Assembly: GCF_042432825.1 (NCBI RefSeq)
Contig: NZ_JBHLWN010000002.1
Location: forward strand, 12,444-76,443
DNA: 64,000 nucleotides
Direction of reading: 5' to 3'
Origin: Gordoniibacillus chartarius
GTDB taxonomy: Bacteria; Bacillota; Bacilli; Paenibacillales; NBRC-103111
In this document: piece by piece, positions 40,501-44,202 of the stretch
Layout of the letters: each line of letters starts with the position of its first letter
Position numbering within the stretch: the first letter of the stretch is position 1
The notes under the pieces: model-generated
What the model saw: only the letters and a program-made list of their open reading frames with translations
Databases searched by the model: none
Told to the model about the DNA's origin: nothing
Position numbers and translations under genes: made by a program

Positions 40501-41091
40501 ATACGTCCGGTCCTTTTGATAACGGTCCGAGCCCTCATATTCCTGTTCTACATGCAAATAATCGAAATACGAAGGCTTTTCATTCGCTGCGGCCGATATA
40601 TCTCCATTCAAGCTCACGTAATTGTGAATGATTTGATTGCCGATCAGGTTCATGGAAATGCCGTCGGACACGATATGATGCATTTTCAAAACGCACCAAA
40701 TTTCCATTGCACTTGCCCGGACAATGACAAATTCGTATAAATCGGAATCGATCGGCTCGAACGGTTTGCCGTTATGAAGCTTAAGCCACGCCTCCGCTTG
40801 CGACCGATCGTCATTTCCGCTAAAATCCAAAAATTCAATTTCCTTCTCTGCATACGGTTCGATATATTGCCGGGGTTCTCCGTTTTCGATGGTGAGTTTT
40901 ACTCGAAATGCATCGTTTTGCCGTATAGTCAACTGAATCGCTTGCTGCAACTTATCCAAATTCAACTGGCCCCGCAGCGTAATCGAACCGGAGAGGACGC
41001 ACGCTGAGGTGTCCGGGTACAACAGCTCCGTATACCAGATTCTTTGTTGTGCATGGGTTAACGGAAATAATTGACGGGATTTCGTGCTCAC
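22558..41091 (-). CDS. NRPS subunit 1, lipoinitiating (Cstart-A-T / C-A-T / C-A-T / C-A-T-E / C-A-T / C; Ile, Thr, X, D-X, Ser)
   Basis: First subunit of the assembly line, about 6177 aa, five modules plus a terminal C domain. Residues 1-440 are a starter C domain (HHIVSDG near 141) that strongly resembles the surfactin SrfAA starter (FPLTHAQQRIWYTE), which attaches a fatty acid to residue 1. Later landmarks, numbered from the longer GTG start: A1 (661), T1 (1004), C (1191), A2 (1700), T2 (2047), C (2236), A3 (2748), T3 (3086), C (3278), A4 (3788), T4 (4128, GGDSI), E (4316, HHLAVDG), DCL-type C (4791), A5 (5318), T5 (5668), terminal C (5868). Codes: A1 DGFFLGVVFK (Ile-like), A2 DFWNIGMVHK (Thr), A3 and A4 both DPTQVGEVVK (unassigned), A5 DVWHFSLVDK (Ser). 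The C-terminal tail ends NEFAF. GTG at 41091 is chosen because GAGGAG lies 11 nt upstream; the GTG at 41103 overlaps that ribosome binding site. It is the first gene of the NRPS operon. Confidence 0.97.
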   Translation of the reverse strand: MSTKSRQLFPLTHAQQRIWYTELLYPDTSACVLSGSITLRGQLNLDKLQQAIQLTIRQNDAFRVKLTIENGEPRQYIEPYAEKEIEFLDFSGNDDRSQAEAWLKLHNGKPFEPIDSDLYEFVIVRASAMEIWCVLKMHHIVSDGISMNLIGNQIIHNYVSLNGDISAAANEKPSYFDYLHVEQEYEGSDRYQKDRTYWLDKFRDLPELTGLKPYNPLSVSTAAKRISVTMDDALYRNVQRFCEANKLGVFTFFLGCLYIYLYKVTNERELTVGTVYANRTTKKEKDMIGMFASTVATRLTVEPEQDLISFLRLTAKEQSAILRHQKYPYNQLIQDLRDMHKGQDIQRLFGIAIEYQPMSWLHVDNISYQTSNHFCGHEVNDFAIHVKEMLDEQHIELIVDYRTEVFEEYEVNAMIQRLLAVAGHIVSRPSDSISEVSLISEEEKRQILTVFNETASDYPREKTIAELFEAQALQTPEQTALVFEGSRMTYEELNERANRLARTLRAQGVQTDQPIGLMAERSMEMVVGVFAILKAGGAYVPIDPEYPQERIRYMLDDSGTSLLVLQSGLRNRVSVESYSGKIVELDDAAAYDEDGSNLEPAGGPDSLAYVMYTSGTTGRPKGNLTTHRNIVRVVRVTNYIDITGQDQVLQLSSYAFDGSTFDIFGALLNGARLVLCSKQTLLDMGGLAALIAREHISVMFITTALFNVLVDLNIDCLRHVRKVLFGGERISVSHARRALHELGPNKLIHVYGPTESTVFATFYGINKIEEHAVNVPIGRPISNTSVYIVGAGNQLQPVGVAGELCVAGDGLARGYLNRPELTADKFAANPFAPGERMYRTGDLARWLPDGSIEYIGRIDQQVKIRGFRIELGEIEALLAKTADVREAVVIAREDEAGQKHLVAYFVADKPLAVSDLRSELAQELPAYMIPTHFVQLEQLPLTPNGKVDRRALPAPEGGMVTEAEFVAPRTPLEVQLARIWQEVLAVPKVGVKDNFFDLGGHSLRATALVAHIHKEMNRSIPLKTVFQSPTIEQLAETILSMDSSVYAAIPVSEERSYYPVSSAQKRLFILNQLEGFEGAELSYNMPGVMTVEGPLNVKRLEEAFRSLIERHESLRTGFELENGEPVQRVYQDVDFAVELVKAAGEDADAIISGFVREFDLRKPPLLRVGLIELERERHMLLFDMHHIVSDGASIGILIEEFVRLYGGETLSPLRIQYKDYAAWQQAEAQSERVKTQEAYWLEQYRGSIPVLDMPADYPRPAVRSYRGDRLEFVIDRPRTDSLRQLAAQTGSTLYMVLLAAFTTLLHKYSGQEDIIVGSPIAGRPHADLDGIIGMFVNTLAIRSFPAGGKTFQDHLLEIKDSALKAYENQDYPFEELVEKLDLKRDVSRHPLFDTVFVLQNAEQGELAIDGLRFKPYPVKHHIAKFDLTFHASEEAERIACHFEYATSLYTPETMKRMANHLLRLIDAMAESPQMTLSSADIVTPQEMREILEQFNDTDADYPREKTIHQLFEEQAERTPDHAAVEYEGRVLTYRELNERANRLASTLRAEGVQSDQLVGIMAERSIEMVVGILAILKAGGAYVPVDPEYPQERIRFMLDDSGAQLLLVQGHLRDSVTFAGTVIELDNEASYSGEAALNLVPASGPHHLAYVIYTSGTTGKPKGTLIEHKNVVRLLFNSKSLFDFDASDTWTLFHSFCFDFSVWEMYGALLYGGKLVIVPSLTAKSPKQFLQLLHERRVTILNQTPTYFYQLLQEALSKGEAGRLSLRKVIFGGEALSPYLLKDWKAAYPDVQLINMYGITETTVHVTYKEITSVEIEQAKSNIGKPIPTLRTYILDEHRRPVPVGVAGELYVAGDGLARGYLNRPDLTAEKFVDHPFVPGERLYRAGDLARWLPDGSMEYLGRIDHQVKIRGYRIELGEVEAQLAKAASVQEAVVVARDDEAGHKQLVAYFVADKPLTVNELRSALSQEMPAYMIPSYFVQLERMPLTSNGKVDRKALPAPQGGVQTGADYVAPRTPVETLLVRIWQEVLGVQTIGVKDNFFDLGGHSLRATALVAQIHKELNRNVPLKTIFQLPTIEQLAGEISGMEASAYAAIPVTEDRSYYPVSSAQKRLFILNQLEGFDGAELSYNMPGVMTIEGPLDPGRLEGAFRRLIERHESLRTSFALENGEPVQRIHRDVDFAVEVMQAAEEEVDAAVRGFVREFDLRMPPLLRVGLIRLERERHLLLFDMHHIVSDGASIGILIEEFVRLYKGESLAPLRIQYKDYAAWQQTEAHSERLMRQEAYWLGQYRGDIPALDMPTDYARPAVWSYRGNRLEFVIDEARSAALRRLAAQTGSTLYMVLLSVYTTLLHKYTGQEDIIVGSPIAGRPHADLSGIIGMFVNTLAIRSYPAAEKSFLDYLQEVQQRALQAFENQDYPFEELVEKLDLKRDLSRNPLFDTMFVLQNAEQGELAIEGLKLGRRSTGEFHVSKYDLTLSAEEQAEQIVCQLEYAASLFKPETVRRMASHLLRLIDAIVNDPQSTLSSLNMVTADERLQILEQFNDTYAEFSRDKTIYQLFEEQAERTPEQTAVVFAGRGLTYRELNERANRLARTLRAEGVRAERIAGIMAERSLEMIVGLLAIMKAGGAYVPIDPEYPQERIRYMLDDSGAELLLLQGGLRERVSFAGSIIELDDPAAYDSDGSNLELEAGPNDLAYVIYTSGTTGRPKGVMIEHRSIANTITWKADAYRYSHDDRALMLTPFVFDPFLTHLFGPLVSGAAVHLLNDEESKDAPAIRKALADSGITHLQSSPSFLMTLLEHMDTHDVQSLKNVVVGGEKLSSALVQKLKTMHPAVEICNEYGPTENSVVSTSLRIDHADQPLSIGKPIANNRVYIVGGNNQLQPVGVPGELCLAGAGLARGYLNMPELTAEKFTASPFAPGERMYRTGDLARWLPDGSIEYLGRIDDQVKIRGFRIELGEVEAQLLRTASVQEAVVTVRESDEGQKQLCAYFVADKPLAVGELRSALAQELPAYMIPSYFVQLERMPLTPNGKIDRKALPAPEGSVQTGTAYVAPRTPLEAELVQLWQEVLGLPGIGVKDNFFDLGGHSLRATTLIAKIHKQLDIHVPLREVFRAPTVEQLSEVISGMKQTAYAAIPVTEERASYPVSSAQKRLYILNQLEGAELSYNMPGAMQVEGPLDRDRLAAAFRKLIARHETLRTGFELANGEPVQRVQQEVDFAVEYWTVERSETVEEHIRSMMRDFVRPFDLQRPPLLRAGLIRLEQERHLLLFDMHHIISDGASMNIFMKEFVQLYNGEELSPLRVQYKDYAAWQQKELHSPRMSRQEAYWLDVFGGDIPVLDMPTDYSRPAVRTFRGDTFEAAVDRTRLERLRQLASQTGTTLYMVLLAAYTALLHKYTGQEDIVVGTPIAGRTHADLEPMIGMFVGTLAIRSCPEGEKTFRDHVLEIKELALKAYENQEYPFEDLVDRLDLNRDMSRNPLFDTMFVLQSGGVKELSIEGLTFTPNAGEHRMAKFDLTFNLFEEADKLICSIEYATALYKRETVERMAMHFLRLIDAVTLNMEAKLSSIEIVSDQEKLQLMEQFNDTYAAYPRGKTIHRLFEEQAERTPEQAAVIFAERSLTYRELNEQANRLARTLRGQGVQAERIVGIMAERSLEMIVGLLAIMKAGGAYVPIDPEYPQERIRFMLDDSGAQLLLLQAGLQDRVSFAGSIVELGDPAAYDRDGSNLGLEAGPNDLAYVIYTSGTTGRPKGVMIEHRSIANTIGWKADAYRFTRNDRALMLTPFVFDPFLTHLFGPLVSGATVYLLSDEDSKEPSAIRHAIAESGITHLQSSPSFLMTLLEHMNSHDVRSLKNVVVGGEKLTSLLVQKLKAMHPAVEICNEYGPTENSVVSTSLRIDHADQPLSIGKPIANNRVYIVGAHNQLQPVGVPGELCLAGAGLARGYLNMPELTAEKFTASPFAPGERMYRTGDLARWLPDGSIEYLGRIDDQVKIRGFRIELGEVEAHLLKAASVQEAVVTVRESGDGQKQLCAYFVADKPLAVGELRSALAQELPAYMIPSFFVQLERMPLTPNGKIDRKALPAPDESVQTGAEYVAPRSPVERTIIEVWQKVLGTGRPIGVLDNFFELGGDSIKAIQVSARLHQAGYKLEIKNLFKYPTVAELNPYVQPSGRRADQGEVQGEMPLTPIQRWFFGLAYDEPHHFNQAVMLYREEGFEETALRQAVRKLAEHHDALRLVFRRTESGYAAYNRGISEGELYSLDVMDFREKAGCSRDIADNVSRLQRGIHLQTGPLLKLGLFRCADGDHLLIVVHHLAVDGVSWRILFEDLASGYEQAVRGQVIRLPDKTDSFRMWAERLAAYAGSTAMESERAYWERIAQAGSKPLTRDFAQERAVMGDSETVTIRWTRDETERLLKQAHRAYGTDMNDLLLTALGMAVHEWTGMEQIAVELEGHGRESVVPDIDITRTVGWFTSQYPVVLDMKAGQEVAQRIKSVKESLRQIPNKGIGCGILKYMTSNMEGGAFREHAYTPEISFNYLGQFDQDLQNNALQISPYSSGQTIGESMPRTHSLDVNGMIAGGELSLTLVYSGKMYRKETMEGLAGMFRASLRDVITHCIAKERPELTPSDVLYKGLTIEELDRLQAQTAHIGEIENVYLLTPMQKGMLFHSLMDAGSGVYFEQATFTVHGSLDEEAFGKSLEALTQRHAVLRTNFYSGWKEEPMQVVFRSKRPGYRYEDIRGIEEERRESYLDALKQEDKARGFDLAEDALIRVSIVRTGDETYRFLWSFHHILMDGWCVSLVTKEVFDVYFAMVKHQQPMLGEAYPYSQYIEWLERQDREAASAYWSDYLAEYEHQTALPQAKAADKTAGYAPEKLVFSFGRELTEAIDQTAKREQVTVNSLLQTAWGIVLQRYNGTQDAVFGSVVSGRPAEIPGIETMIGLFINTIPVRVRCEAEEPFAAAMRRVQEQALASQTYDTYPLYEIQAHSERKQDLISHIMVFENYPVEQRMEQLGSGEPAGLAIADVEMVEQTNYDLNVIVIPGDEIGIRLEYNASVYDRSIMERIKGHLIRVLGQIASKPDIRVSELELLSAEEREQITMQFNATAADYPRDKTIHQLFEEQAERTPEQVAVKYEDSRLTYRELNELANRLARSLRSAGVEADQPVALMAERSLEMIVGIYAILKAGGAYVPIDPQLPTERIRFMLEDSGAKLLLHQERLWRDASFVDMVADRSLSGLTLIDLNDAAAYDEDGSNLTPVSGPEHMAYVIYTSGSTGRPKGVMVEHRPVVNRLLWMQSVYPIDTGDTILQKTAITFDVSVWELFWWSWTGASVCLLAPGGEKNPETILHTIERHSVTTMHFVPSMLSAFLEYVERQPREALHTKLSSLKQVFTSGEALAPSHVSRFAEWIAPAGGAKLINLYGPTEATVDVSYYECEAERDYASVPIGKPISNIQLFIVSLGSTALQPVGVPGELCIAGDGLARGYLNRPDLTAEKFVDCPFALGGRMYRTGDLAKWLPDGTIAYLGRIDHQVKIRGYRIELGEVEAQLLKAASVQEAAVIAREDDAGQKQLCAYYVADKPLAAGELRMALAATLPAYMVPSYFVQVERMPLTHSGKLDRKALPAPEGSVQTGADHTAPRTPVEAQLVQVWKQVLKLEQVGVKDNFFDLGGHSLRATTMAAQIHQVMGIQVPLRDIFEAPTIEQLARVIAALKQTTYASIPVAEERDYYPVSSAQKRLYLLSHLEGGELSYNMPNVMTIEGPLDRVRLEEAFRKLIERHETLRTGFETVNGEPVQRVHPHADFAVELEQTKERVPATAAEQTEGTGHDEADSYLREFMRPFDLEKPPLLRVKLVELAPDRHMLLFDMHHIISDGVSMGILVHEFVQLYGGEQLAPLRIQYKDYAVWQQRLTESERYREMEQYWLESFEGPLPVLDMPTDYPRPALQSFEGGHSEFKIDTELTGALKRLSDEHGCTLFMVLLAAYTVLLSHYSGQEDIIVGTPIAGRASSDVQPIIGMFINTLALRNYPAEEKTFRDFLLEVKDNALQAYENQEYPFEQLVEQLNVARDPSRNPLFDTMFVLQNAERQELQIESLQFIRHFRESGVSKLDLTLTAAELDDELICTVTYAAKLFKKTTIEKLSCDYVAILSALVKSPHLPLGELEYGDNRLAGAVLAASNEFAF
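28800..33450 (-). repeat. Tandem module duplication (modules 3 and 4, period 3123 bp)
   Basis: The A domains of modules 3 and 4 are nearly identical at the DNA level with an offset of about 3123 bp (1041 codons, one C-A-T module). The text from 29101 recurs from 32224, and both carry FDPFLTHLFGPLVSGA. Only the downstream half differs: module 4 has a GGDSI carrier domain and an epimerization domain, module 3 does not. This indicates duplication of an A-domain block into two different module contexts. Confidence 0.8.
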
Positions 41092-41183
41092 TTGGCGCTT
41101 CACTCCTCAGTTGAAGTTCAAACATTTTTATTTCGCATCCTTGTTGATACGAATTGTATCGCGATATACCTGATTCATCAGCG

Positions 41184-41201
41184 GCATTTCTTTAGAAATG
41201 C
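41184..41201. promoter_or_regulatory. Perfect dyad in NRPS leader
   Basis: GCATTTCT-TT-AGAAATGC: eight-base arms around a 2-bp centre. With the candidate promoter above, it lies about 110-125 nt into the transcript. It could be an operator or an RNA element; no regulator can be named from it. Confidence 0.35.
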
Positions 41202-41233
41202 ATGCATCAGAGGTAAATTCGAATGTTTAATGT

Positions 41234-41251
41234 CATTAATCGATATTAATG
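41234..41251. promoter_or_regulatory. Perfect dyad in NRPS leader
   Basis: CATTAAT-CGAT-ATTAATG: seven-base arms around a 4-bp centre, AT-rich and palindromic, as expected for a dimeric regulator. The assignment is inference. Confidence 0.35.
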
Positions 41252-41315
41252 CCGATTCGGATATGGATTCCCGCTTGATCCCCTTACAAACTCCCCCCCA
41301 ATATCCCGAAATATA

Positions 41316-41343
41316 ATATTACTGTTGATAACCACACTTTCAA
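41316..41343 (-). promoter_or_regulatory. Candidate sigma-A promoter of the NRPS operon
   Basis: On the minus strand TTGAAA (41338-41343), a 16-bp spacer and TAATAT (41316-41321), in the AT-rich region upstream of the first NRPS gene and downstream of the previous gene's terminator. The predicted start is near 41309. The -10 match is imperfect. Confidence 0.35.
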
Positions 41344-41486
41344 TTATTTAATAGCATTGTTTAAATTTCCCATACCAATTTATTACATCCTTCGATGTTT
41401 GTCTAGTTAAGATTTAGTTGCGGTATATTAGATGACAGCATCTTGCACGATCTTACTTGCATTGTCGGGATTTGCCGCAATAACGC

Positions 41487-41520
41487 AAAAAACCTTAATC
41501 TCTTATAGGAAGAGATTAAG
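41487..41520 (-). terminator. Rho-independent terminator of the secreted-protein gene
   Basis: Perfect 11-bp stem CTTAATCTCTT / AAGAGATTAAG with a 5-nt loop, followed on the minus strand by six T residues. It separates the 41588-42076 gene from the NRPS operon. Confidence 0.85.
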
Positions 41521-41587
41521 GGACATTGATGGCTAATGACACACCCCATTAAGCTGCTTACATCGATTGCACTGCCGTATGCGAGGA

Positions 41588-42076
41588 TTATTTGACAATC
41601 GAGACGCTGGTCGTCCCGTCGAAGTAGAATGGATCATAGGTGACCAGCGTTTTGCTGACACTATCCCGGGTTTTAAAGTAGCCTTCAGCGGTGACGGTGG
41701 CAGTTGATTCAACGTACTGCAGTTTACCGCTTTCATCGGCAATTTGCTCAAAGTAGCTGATTTCACGGCTGAAATGCGGCTCCTTCTGCGGATCCCGTTC
41801 GGTCACATTCACCGGCGAGAAATAAAACTTCGTTCCGAAGATGGAGGCCGACCATTTGGAGCCATAGCTGTTGACGAAAGTAAAGGAGGTGCCGGTATAG
41901 TACTGCAAATAACCTAAAGCGTTAATTGTCGTTACGTCCAACAGCCGTTCCGTCGCTTGGCTTGGCGCGACTAGCTTCGTGTCCGGGGAGGCGTTGGCAG
42001 CTGCGCCTGCAATCGGTCCCGTCAGCGAGGCGGCCAAAATCAAACTCATTGTTAATGCAGTTAAATACTTATTCAT
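41588..42076 (-). CDS. Small secreted protein of unknown function
   Basis: 162-aa protein with a clear Sec signal peptide: Met-Asn-Lys, then a hydrophobic stretch (LTALTMSLILAASL) and a likely cleavage site after the AGAAANA region. The mature part, about 130 aa, is rich in aromatic, Thr and Ser residues (for example YLQYYTGTSFTF and FGTKFYFSP) with no cysteine and no family I recognise; it suggests a beta-rich extracellular domain. The ATG at 42076 is preferred over the TTG three bases upstream; AAAGGG sits 10 nt before the ATG. It has its own terminator and is the first gene next to the NRPS operon, but nothing ties it to peptide synthesis. Expression as a secreted protein is well supported; function is unknown. 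Confidence 0.8.
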   Translation of the reverse strand: MNKYLTALTMSLILAASLTGPIAGAAANASPDTKLVAPSQATERLLDVTTINALGYLQYYTGTSFTFVNSYGSKWSASIFGTKFYFSPVNVTERDPQKEPHFSREISYFEQIADESGKLQYVESTATVTAEGYFKTRDSVSKTLVTYDPFYFDGTTSVSIVK

Positions 42077-42233
42077 CAATCACACACCCTTTCGATACGG
42101 TATGTAACGATTGTATGAGCATTTAACACGAACTGGAAGTTCCTTTTTGCCTATGAAAAGTAATGAACGAATCCGTAAAGGACCTGATCCCCGTAGAAGT
42201 TGCTGCCTGCGGTCGGGTCACCGCTGTTGTCGG

Positions 42234-43337
42234 TTAGCCGTTAAGCATCCTCTTCAGAACCGGCGTCAATCCATCCGCCATCCGCATAAAGCCGAGATCC
42301 GTCGGATGTACGCCGTCCACGGTGCATTCATCGGCGCTTTCGCCAAGCAGATCGGAGCCGTCAAAGAAGTAAATGTTATTGTCGCCCTGCTCTCTTCTTT
42401 GTTCAACGGCGCGCAATTGAACCTGCTTGCGTTCCGCCTTGTGCCGAGCCATTTCCGCATGAAAACGGTCTTTGGCATACGTAATTCGGGATATGACCAG
42501 GATCGGTGTGTCCGGATGGCGCTCTCTATAGATGGCTATGAATGCCGGTAGCGTCTGCTGCAGCAGCTCGGTAGACACGCAGTTCGCTTCATAGTCGAGA
42601 ATCAGACATTCCGGGTCCGGAATTTCCGCAATGATGCGAGCCAGCTCAGGCTCCCCTTTGCCGTTGCCGGCGAATCCGAAGTTAAGAAATTCACGGTTAA
42701 ATCGGCGGCTTAATATGTTCGGATACGCCAAGCCCGGACGGGAAGCGCATCCGCCTTGCGTGATCGAGGTGCCGTAGAAGATGACCTTCCGATCTGTGTC
42801 GTAGGCAGGCGGCGGCGCCGCTTGAGCATCCTTGTCAAGCCCGATGAGCACCTCTTCGACAGCTTGATACAATGGGAAATTCAGCGTAACGGTCCGCATT
42901 TGACGGTCCAATTTTTCGAAGAGAACACTTTCATACATCTTAAGCCGATGATCGTAACGGGTCGTGCTCAAATAACGCTGTTCTCCGAAATCGCCGATGT
43001 AGCAATCGAACCCGCACTGCCCCGTAGCCGGCATGTGGTACATATCCGCCGCTCCCGCCAGCTTAACCTTGACGGATAAGGAGGCCGAATCGGTACGGAA
43101 CCTGATCTGCCCGCCAGCCGTGCAATTCGCCAGTGCATCTACCGCCGCCGGTACAGGCCAAGCGGGTGCGGTCGGCAATCTCCGATAGCGACCATCCTGA
43201 CGCAGCCAGGCAAAGCCCGCCACGTGAAACGGTTCCTCCGTCGGCCGATACCAGGCTGCAGGACTTTCACTTCCTTCTACAATTCGCATATTCGGATCGA
43301 GCTGCAGAAAACGTACCGGCTGCTCTTTTTGTGACAT
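42234..43337 (-). CDS. SGNH/GDSL hydrolase (two-domain, GxDLY-type N-terminal domain)
   Basis: 367-aa cytoplasmic-looking hydrolase. The N-terminal half, about 170 aa, resembles the beta-sandwich domain paired with SGNH hydrolases (AGAADMYHMPATGQCGFDCY). The C-terminal half has the SGNH blocks: GTSITQGG with the nucleophile Ser, the Gly block near GFAGNGKGE, LDYEANC in place of the usual GxND, and DGVHPTDLGF with the catalytic Asp and His. Such enzymes usually deacylate carbohydrate or lipid esters; the substrate here is unknown. The start is set at the ATG at 43337, which has GGAGGCGAGGG upstream; the longer reading frame to 43400 lacks a ribosome binding site. It lies alone between two minus-strand genes. 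Confidence 0.88.
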   Translation of the reverse strand: MSQKEQPVRFLQLDPNMRIVEGSESPAAWYRPTEEPFHVAGFAWLRQDGRYRRLPTAPAWPVPAAVDALANCTAGGQIRFRTDSASLSVKVKLAGAADMYHMPATGQCGFDCYIGDFGEQRYLSTTRYDHRLKMYESVLFEKLDRQMRTVTLNFPLYQAVEEVLIGLDKDAQAAPPPAYDTDRKVIFYGTSITQGGCASRPGLAYPNILSRRFNREFLNFGFAGNGKGEPELARIIAEIPDPECLILDYEANCVSTELLQQTLPAFIAIYRERHPDTPILVISRITYAKDRFHAEMARHKAERKQVQLRAVEQRREQGDNNIYFFDGSDLLGESADECTVDGVHPTDLGFMRMADGLTPVLKRMLNG

Positions 43338-43422
43338 GTACCCTCGCCTCCAGCCAATGCTTCTTAGGATGTATACAATCATTCGACTCTCGGCGGGCAT
43401 TTCCCTTTTCCCGCAAGAAGTA

Positions 43423-43465
43423 AACAGCGGCAGCTTCGGACGATTAGTCCCAGGCTGCCGCTGTT
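43423..43465 (-). terminator. Terminator hairpin of the 43470-44099 gene
   Basis: Perfect 12-bp stem AACAGCGGCAGC / GCTGCCGCTGTT around a 19-nt loop, starting 4 nt after the stop codon at 43470. The downstream T-tract is short and interrupted. Confidence 0.65.
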
Positions 43466-43469
43466 CAAC

Positions 43470-44099
43470 TTACCTCGCTTTTCTTCTTGAGCTAAGGCTT
43501 AACGTGCTAATGCGATAACGATTCGATTCGGATTCCGAGGTGCGCTTCAAGTACCGAAACACTTCAACGATTCCTTTCGATATAAGCGCGATAATCATAT
43601 ATCCGAGAAACAAATAGAAGTAGTTCATCCACTTGTACATGACAAACATATCAAAGCTTGTAATGAGCGGTTTAAGTATGAAGGCAAATAACAAGCTTAC
43701 TGCGGTAGCGTACAAGTAATAATTTTTTCGGTGATTTTCAACCCACTGATACATCAACATATACACGATAGGTACTAGGGAAACATCCAATGCGGTGTTG
43801 ACAGGCATGAATGGCATCATCTTGTACGGGTACTCCCATAAACCATGTCTCGCCCCAAATAAGTCGATATAGGTGAACCAAACATGGACGTTGAATCCAT
43901 AAAATCCGATCTCGAAGGCTTTCCTTCTGTCGATGGCTTTCCATAAGACAAACAGCGGAACAATGAGGAACGCCACATTGATCCAAAATTGCCATGTACT
44001 TAGGTTCGTGTATTGACTCCAATACTGCAGCCACAAAGATGCGGAGCTTTCCTGGTGCTCCTTGATCTGATTCAGCATTTGTTCCTGATCTCTTGTCAT
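43470..44099 (-). CDS. CBO0543-like integral membrane protein
   Basis: 209-aa membrane protein with about five hydrophobic segments. The pattern W..YWSQYTNLSTWQFW, then FGFNVHVWF, YIDLFGARHGLWEYPY and a late segment ending in a basic tail resembles the CBO0543 family of Bacilli, whose function is unknown. The tail (residues about 185-209) is rich in Arg, Ser and Glu. ATG at 44099 has GGGAG only 3 nt upstream, so the start is slightly uncertain; no better upstream start exists in frame. It sits downstream of an M48 protease gene in the same direction, about 100 bp apart. Confidence 0.78.
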   Translation of the reverse strand: MTRDQEQMLNQIKEHQESSASLWLQYWSQYTNLSTWQFWINVAFLIVPLFVLWKAIDRRKAFEIGFYGFNVHVWFTYIDLFGARHGLWEYPYKMMPFMPVNTALDVSLVPIVYMLMYQWVENHRKNYYLYATAVSLLFAFILKPLITSFDMFVMYKWMNYFYLFLGYMIIALISKGIVEVFRYLKRTSESESNRYRISTLSLSSRRKAR

Positions 44100-44202
44100 A
44101 TGCTCCCATGTTCACCTCAATAAGCAGCTTGGTGCTTAAGGTCCCCTTAGCTGAACATTTCCATACAACAATTGGCAGAAATATGGCGTGAAATCGTAAA
44201 AA

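Larger units (their letters stand above)
41092..41587 (-). other. Intergenic region carrying the NRPS leader and promoter and the upstream gene's terminator
   Basis: About 500 bp of AT-rich DNA without a supportable gene, unlike the GC-rich NRPS coding DNA. It holds the ribosome binding site CTGAGGAG next to the NRPS start, two short perfect dyads (41184-41201 and 41234-41251), a candidate sigma-A promoter (41316-41343) and a strong terminator for the secreted-protein gene (41487-41520). The inferred 5' leader of the NRPS mRNA is about 220 nt. Confidence 0.7.

Noticed and set aside
272..41007. Many long plus-strand open frames (several above 300 codons, one above 1000) opposite the NRPS genes
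   Set aside because: They are antisense shadows in GC-rich repetitive NRPS DNA: Arg/His/Gln-rich, with no families, no ribosome binding sites, and the same shadow recurs opposite every duplicated module.
1735..41091. Possible CRISPR or satellite-like repeats suggested by regularly recurring DNA
   Set aside because: The repeats are module-length (about 3.1 or 4.6 kb) copies of A, T, C and E domains, not short spaced repeats.
43738..44115. 125-codon minus-strand frame overlapping the CBO0543-like gene
   Set aside because: Different frame with low-quality composition; the 209-aa frame has the membrane protein pattern.
44099..44202. Inverted GAAATC/GATTTC sequence near 44190-44215 as a terminator for the M48 gene
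   Set aside because: Short stem, long loop and no T-tract at the right side.
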